The notes beneath the pieces were generated by a model. The model saw only the letters and a program-made list of their open reading frames with translations. It was not told where the DNA came from and did not search any database. A program made the translations under genes and the position numbers. 64,000 nucleotides of DNA. Source: Gonapodya sp. JEL0774 (taxonomy: Eukaryota > Monoblepharomycota > Monoblepharidomycetes > Monoblepharidales > Gonapodyaceae). Within the stretch, counting starts at the first letter, position 1. Each line of letters opens with the position of its first letter. Shown one piece after another: positions 60,132 through 64,000 of the stretch. The DNA lies in NCBI GenBank assembly GCA_027604505.1, contig JADIIX010000026.1:62001-126000 (forward strand), given 5' to 3'.

Positions 60132-61984
60132 ATGACCGAAAACACGCTCGAGCGAGACGAAGAGAAGCCCGCGGGGGCCTCGCAATCGCCACCTCCCGCT
60201 CCTGGATTCTTTACAAAGCTCCCGAAACTCTTATCTCCTCCTCACCTTCCCGCGTATCGTGGTCCTCATGAAGTGGGCGTCCACGACATTGAAATAGCCT
60301 TTTCGTCGCTCCCCGATGTTGTTTCCACCGACATCGATGGGTTGTACGATCCCTCGATGGTCGACGACTCCCTGTACAAAAAGCCACCCAACCACAACGC
60401 GGACACAGTTCGTCAAACAGTTTTCATGAGAGTGTACTACCCGACAACAGCTGCAGCAGGGTCAAAGAGGCGACGGCCCCACTGGCAACCGTCTGCAAAT
60501 TACGCCAAGGGATTGGGTTCTTTCGCAAAGCTGCCGGCGTGGGCATCCTACGTGGGCATTTACCCCGCGTTTGCATTTACCACCATTCCGGTCTTCGTGG
60601 ACGAGCCTGTGTTGTCTCCTCCGCCGGCAACTTTGCCTGTCGTGGTGTTCTCCCACGGGCTTGCTGGTAACCGCACCATGTATTCGGATATTTGCGGTGA
60701 AATGGCGAGCAGGGGGACAATGGTAGTTTCTCTGGTGAGTTGTTTGCATGGAGGGGCAGCCATGGTTGTTGACATGAGGATCTAAGCTTTCGATTACGAC
60801 ACTCTGCCGTCCAGGAACACCACGACGGAACGGCAACGGCTGCAGAGATAGCAGGAGGGGAAGTTATCTACGTAGGTTCATGGTCTGCCCTTCTGGGTTC
60901 GAGACCTCAAAGTCACTCCCCGTCTGTTAGTACCACCAACCACCATTTCCGGATTCCAACCACGCTGCCAGTTTTGCTTTCCGTGGCCATCATATACTTC
61001 GTCGACTGCGCGAGGTTCACGCAGCGCTGTGGGTCATCTGGAGCCTGAACGAAGGTAGTGCACCGGATCCCAACGGTTCGACCGGGGCCACCACGGCCAC
61101 CACCCACCCTGTCGCTGCTTGCAACCTTCTTCTCTCTCCCACTTCCTCATCGTCTCCGTCTTTATTTGAATACGGACAATTTCGTGGCCGATTGGACCTT
61201 TCCCGGCTTGTCATGAGCGGACATTCATTCGGAGGTGCCACGGTGATGTCAGTGCTTGCGGGACAAGAAGCGATAGCAAAGGGTAATGCTAACGGACACG
61301 CTGTGAATGGTGTGAGCAATGGGAATGGTCATGGACCCGTTCGTCGTGCGGGATGGCTGGGTCTTGGGGACAAGATTCGCTTTGTCGCCGGTGTTGCCTA
61401 CGATCCCTGGATGTTTCCAGTCGCACGCTTACCGTCGCCCAATGCGGTGCCAATACTCTCCATCAACTCTGAAACTTTTCACTGGATTGAAAACTTGCGG
61501 CGTCTGAGACCGCTCTTTGTCGCAGACGCTGCCACGACAGCTACCCCAGCCGATGCCAAAACTCTCCCGACCAAGACAAAGATAACTCCTCACGGGGCGG
61601 ATCTACCACCTTTTAAACACCCACTGGATCAACCCAAGGAAGGCGGATTCCCAGCTCCGCATCCTCTGTCCAAGTATTACACCCTCACGGACACCAGACA
61701 TCACGTGAGTTACCAACTTAAAACCCCGTGTTCTCCACCGCCAACGCGATTAAGACCGGATTCGATGCTTTCACTAGAATTTCTCCGATTTCCCACTCCT
61801 CGTTCCGGGCCTTGCCCGCAGAATGAACATGACCGGCGAGCGTGATCCAGTTGGAGTCACAGATCAAATCGGTCGAATGACAGCTTCGTGGCTTGCACAA
61901 ACCCTTGGCGGTGCATTTGCTACCACGAAAGGAGAAGACGTCGGTGTGATTGAAGGGTTAAACTCGATAACCGTTGGCGCGTAG
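60132..61984 (+). CDS. PAF-acetylhydrolase-like serine lipase, tandem copy 2
   Basis: This is a close paralogue of the gene just upstream. The blocks repeat in the same order: YRGPHEVGVHDIEIAF, RVYYPTT, WASYVGIYPAFAFTTIPVFV, LPVVVFSHGLAGNRTMYSDI, EHHDGTATAAEIAGGEVIYV, FRGRLDLSRLVMSGHSFGG (nucleophile Ser), YDPWMFPVARLPSPN (acid) and DTRHH (His). The leader is shorter, only about 30 residues (MTENTLERDEEKPAGASQSP). An Asn/Gly-rich loop (GNANGHAVNGVSNGNGHG) replaces the charged loop of copy 1. The last exon reads DFPLLVPGLARRMNMTGERD and ends SITVGA at 61984. Intron positions match copy 1 (after LVVSL, around VIYV and after RHH), so duplication came after the introns. A palindrome sits just upstream. 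Confidence 0.86.
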
Positions 61985-62212
61985 GATGAATAATCTAATT
62001 CTTCGTGCTGGTGCGACTGTGATGATAGACCATGAACGTATTAGATTAGAATGAGTAGCAAATACCCTTTATCATCTTGTACACGAATCAGGCTGAACTG
62101 AGTCCACATGAACGGCGACCTTGGCTGGTGTTTCCGCGCGAAACAGGCCACAGCCTCACAGTTCAAGAAAATAATGGGAACTCAAGCCAAAACCCATCAG
62201 TTGATTCAAACT

Positions 62213-63956
62213 ATGCGATCTCACCTACGTATTCTGCCTACGAGGATCGTGAAATCGATTCATTTGGCATCGCGATCATACAACACGACAGTTGTTCCAG
62301 AACAGAAGGAAGACGATGTTTCTCGTTTGCGAACCGGAACCGCCGTCTACGTTCACTGGCCTTGGTGTAATCAGTGAGTGGATTGTGGAAAGTGCTTCCC
62401 CTACATCATCATGAGTGAGCTCACTTGCTCCACACCCGAGGATTTGCACCTTTTGCAACTTCAACAAGTATCTGAAACCAACCTCTGAAACCCTCAAGTC
62501 TACGACTGAGCGAATGAAACATGCGCTCCTGTCTGAGCTCTCAAATGCCTTGTCAGGAAAGGACGTGGTGGACGCCTTGACACCCTTTCCGACACCAGGT
62601 GGACGAAAGGAGGACGTCGAAGTGCTCTCCCCTCCCAAACGTCGCACCAGTGTCCCCAGAATTACAAGCGTTTATTTCGGTGGTGGAACTCCTTCGCTGG
62701 CTCCCGTGGACGTGATAGAATCCATTCTCGATTTCCTCAGCCGCAACTGCGAGGTCGCAAACGATGTGGAAGTAACCGTCGAAGGAAACCCAGGAGTGCG
62801 TGTTTATTGAGCAGCGGCCCTATTGCACGTCAAAATGAACTTTGCACGTGCAATATGTATCTCTCCCAGACTTTCCCTCGGGATCACCTTCGCGCTCTTC
62901 GAGGAACTGGAGTAAATCGAATATCTCTCGGTATTCAAACTTTTCACGACCCTACCCTTCAGTTTTTGAACCGTAATCACTCGACCCTAGACACGATGCG
63001 CACAGTGTCCGATATTTGGGACACCTTTGACATGGTGGAGGACCCTTACTTGTTCGCAACTTCGGGAACTTCTCGTCGCTCACCTGTCCTCAGCGTGGAT
63101 ATCATAACAAACCTTCCCCGACCGCCGATTCAACCCGGCGACACTCCACCGACACTTGCAGATGAACTTTCTCGTGCAGCGTCGTTGAAACCTCACCATA
63201 TGTCCGTCTACGAGCTCACGCTCGAGCGAGGAACCAAATTGTGGGAGCAGGTTCGGCGGGGAGAGGTCGAGGTTGAAACCGGGGACGGAGTGAGGGGAGA
63301 TACGTGGGAATCTGTTCGGAAAGTGAGTCGCCAAGCGGAGCGTCGCTTCGGGAAGTCCTGATATGCCACGATGTATGTGACTCTTCACTTACATCGCAAC
63401 TTCGCAGGTTCTTGAACCCCATGGCTACCATCGATACGAAGTTTCCTCGTTCGCCAAACGGAGTGCGTCGTCAGCTCGTCGCGGCTCCTTGTACCGTAGT
63501 GCGCATAACTCTTGGACATGGCGTGGCGGCGATTACGTCGGTGTGGGCCCAGGTGCCCACGGACGCGTCACGTTGCCAACAACAGATGGTACGATGGCTC
63601 GGTTCCGAACTTACCGCACCTTGGATCCTGCAGGATGGCTGCGTGATGTTGCAGGTATGGGACACGGAACACGACGATCGACGCGGCTATCGCCGACAAC
63701 CGCTATTCACGAGCTGATTGTCTTGGGACTTCGGACGACGAACGGAGTTTTTTCCGGCGATATCGTCGCATTTGTACCAGGATCTACTGCACGTGGGATG
63801 TCAGCACTCGGAAAGCACTTGGATATGGAAGCAGTTCACCGATTTGTTGCTGGTGGCCTGCTCGTTTGGGAGGAGGGGAAGGATAGTGCTCGGTTAAGGT
63901 GCACTTCACAAGGGTTAGCTGTGCTAGATTCTTTGATCAGTGAAATTATAATTTAA
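62213..63956 (+). CDS. radical SAM protein, RSAD1/HemW-like, probably mitochondrial
   Basis: HemW/RSAD1 proteins resemble oxygen-independent coproporphyrinogen III oxidase but act in haem handling. The Met at 62213 (MRSHLRILPTRIVKSIHLA) begins a basic leader like a mitochondrial presequence. Earlier in-frame Mets at 62108 and 62174 are alternatives. The SAM cluster motif is assembled across an intron: WPWCNQ|ICTFCNF, giving C-x3-C-x2-C. Then VYFGGGTPSLAPVDVI, VTVEGNPG, DHLRALRGTGVNRISLGIQ, SVDIITNLP, HHMSVYELTLERGTKLW, HGYHRYEVSSFAK, HNSWTWRGGDYVGVGPGAHGR, LRDVAGMGHGTRR and ELIVLGLRTTNGVFSGDIV follow in family order. The tail LRCTSQGLAVLDSLISEI matches the RSAD1 C-terminus (LRCSWEGLAVLDSLLL). 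Four short introns. The protein seems complete at the window edge. Confidence 0.9.
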
Positions 63957-64000
63957 CTAACATGGATGACGATGTCGCGTTCAAACATAAAAATGTCTTC

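Overview
The window looks like nuclear DNA of a fungus, probably an early-diverging (chytrid-like, zoosporic) lineage. Genes are dense, lie on both strands and are cut by many short GT-AG introns, mostly about 35-200 bp. The content is fungal: a sigma-1-type ERG2 sterol isomerase, threonine synthase, an Axl2-like polarity receptor, a Dma-type FHA-RING ligase and an Ear1/Ssh4-like SPRY protein with PPxY motifs. A CABLES-type cyclin-like protein, best known from animals, argues against Dikarya. The lineage is inferred from gene content only. No tRNA, rRNA, CRISPR array or prokaryotic operon was seen.

Layout. 1-1.0 kb: unresolved edge. 1.0-2.4 kb: SH3 protein (+). 2.6-4.3 kb: threonine synthase (+, intronless). 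4.6-6.2 kb: OTU1/YOD1 deubiquitinase (-). 6.7-8.8 kb: aldo/keto reductase (+). 8.9-12.4 kb: MLH3 (+). 12.7-14.5 kb: lipoate-protein ligase (+). 14.7-16.8 kb: glucose-6-phosphate isomerase (+). 17.3-20.5 kb: tandem CCCH zinc-finger protein (+). 20.9-22.2 kb: HOP2 (-). 22.5-23.9 kb: NIPA-like Mg transporter (-). 24.2-26.3 kb: Dma-like FHA-RING ligase (+). 26.9-28.4 kb: membrane-anchored epoxide hydrolase (-). 29.4-31.9 kb: Axl2-like membrane protein (-). 32.0-33.3 kb: acyl-protein thioesterase (+). 33.7-34.6 kb: CZIB/UPF0587 protein (+). 35.4-36.6 kb: second acyl-protein thioesterase (+). 37.0-39.8 kb: ERG2 (-). 40.7-43.4 kb: Cys-rich single-pass membrane protein (-). 44.0-47.2 kb: SPRY protein (+). 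47.6-48.3 kb: decayed Ty3/gypsy reverse transcriptase (-). 48.8-52.8 kb: CABLES-like protein (+). 53.1-56.4 kb: Deg9-type serine protease (-). 57.0-57.7 kb: rhodanese (+). 57.9-59.9 and 60.1-62.0 kb: tandem PAF-acetylhydrolase-like genes (+). 62.2-64.0 kb: RSAD1/HemW-like radical SAM protein (+).

The genes do not form one pathway. Small themes are meiotic recombination (MLH3 and HOP2), protein or lipid deacylation (two thioesterases, two PAF-AH-like hydrolases, an epoxide hydrolase), ubiquitin control (OTU1, Dma-like, a possible Rsp5 adaptor) and sterol synthesis (ERG2). Gene models were assembled by hand from frame continuity, splice signals and family motifs. Five were checked or nearly so by adding exon lengths: the SH3 protein (325 aa), ERG2 (273 aa) and the rhodanese (153 aa) close exactly in frame, and parts of HOP2 and the Cys-rich protein also do. 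The most unusual observations are the size-shifted introns of ERG2, the SPRY domain split by about 380 residues, the Axl2-like protein with a cadherin-like half repeat on the wrong side of the membrane, and the fungal CABLES homologue. I did not find a clearly new biological system.
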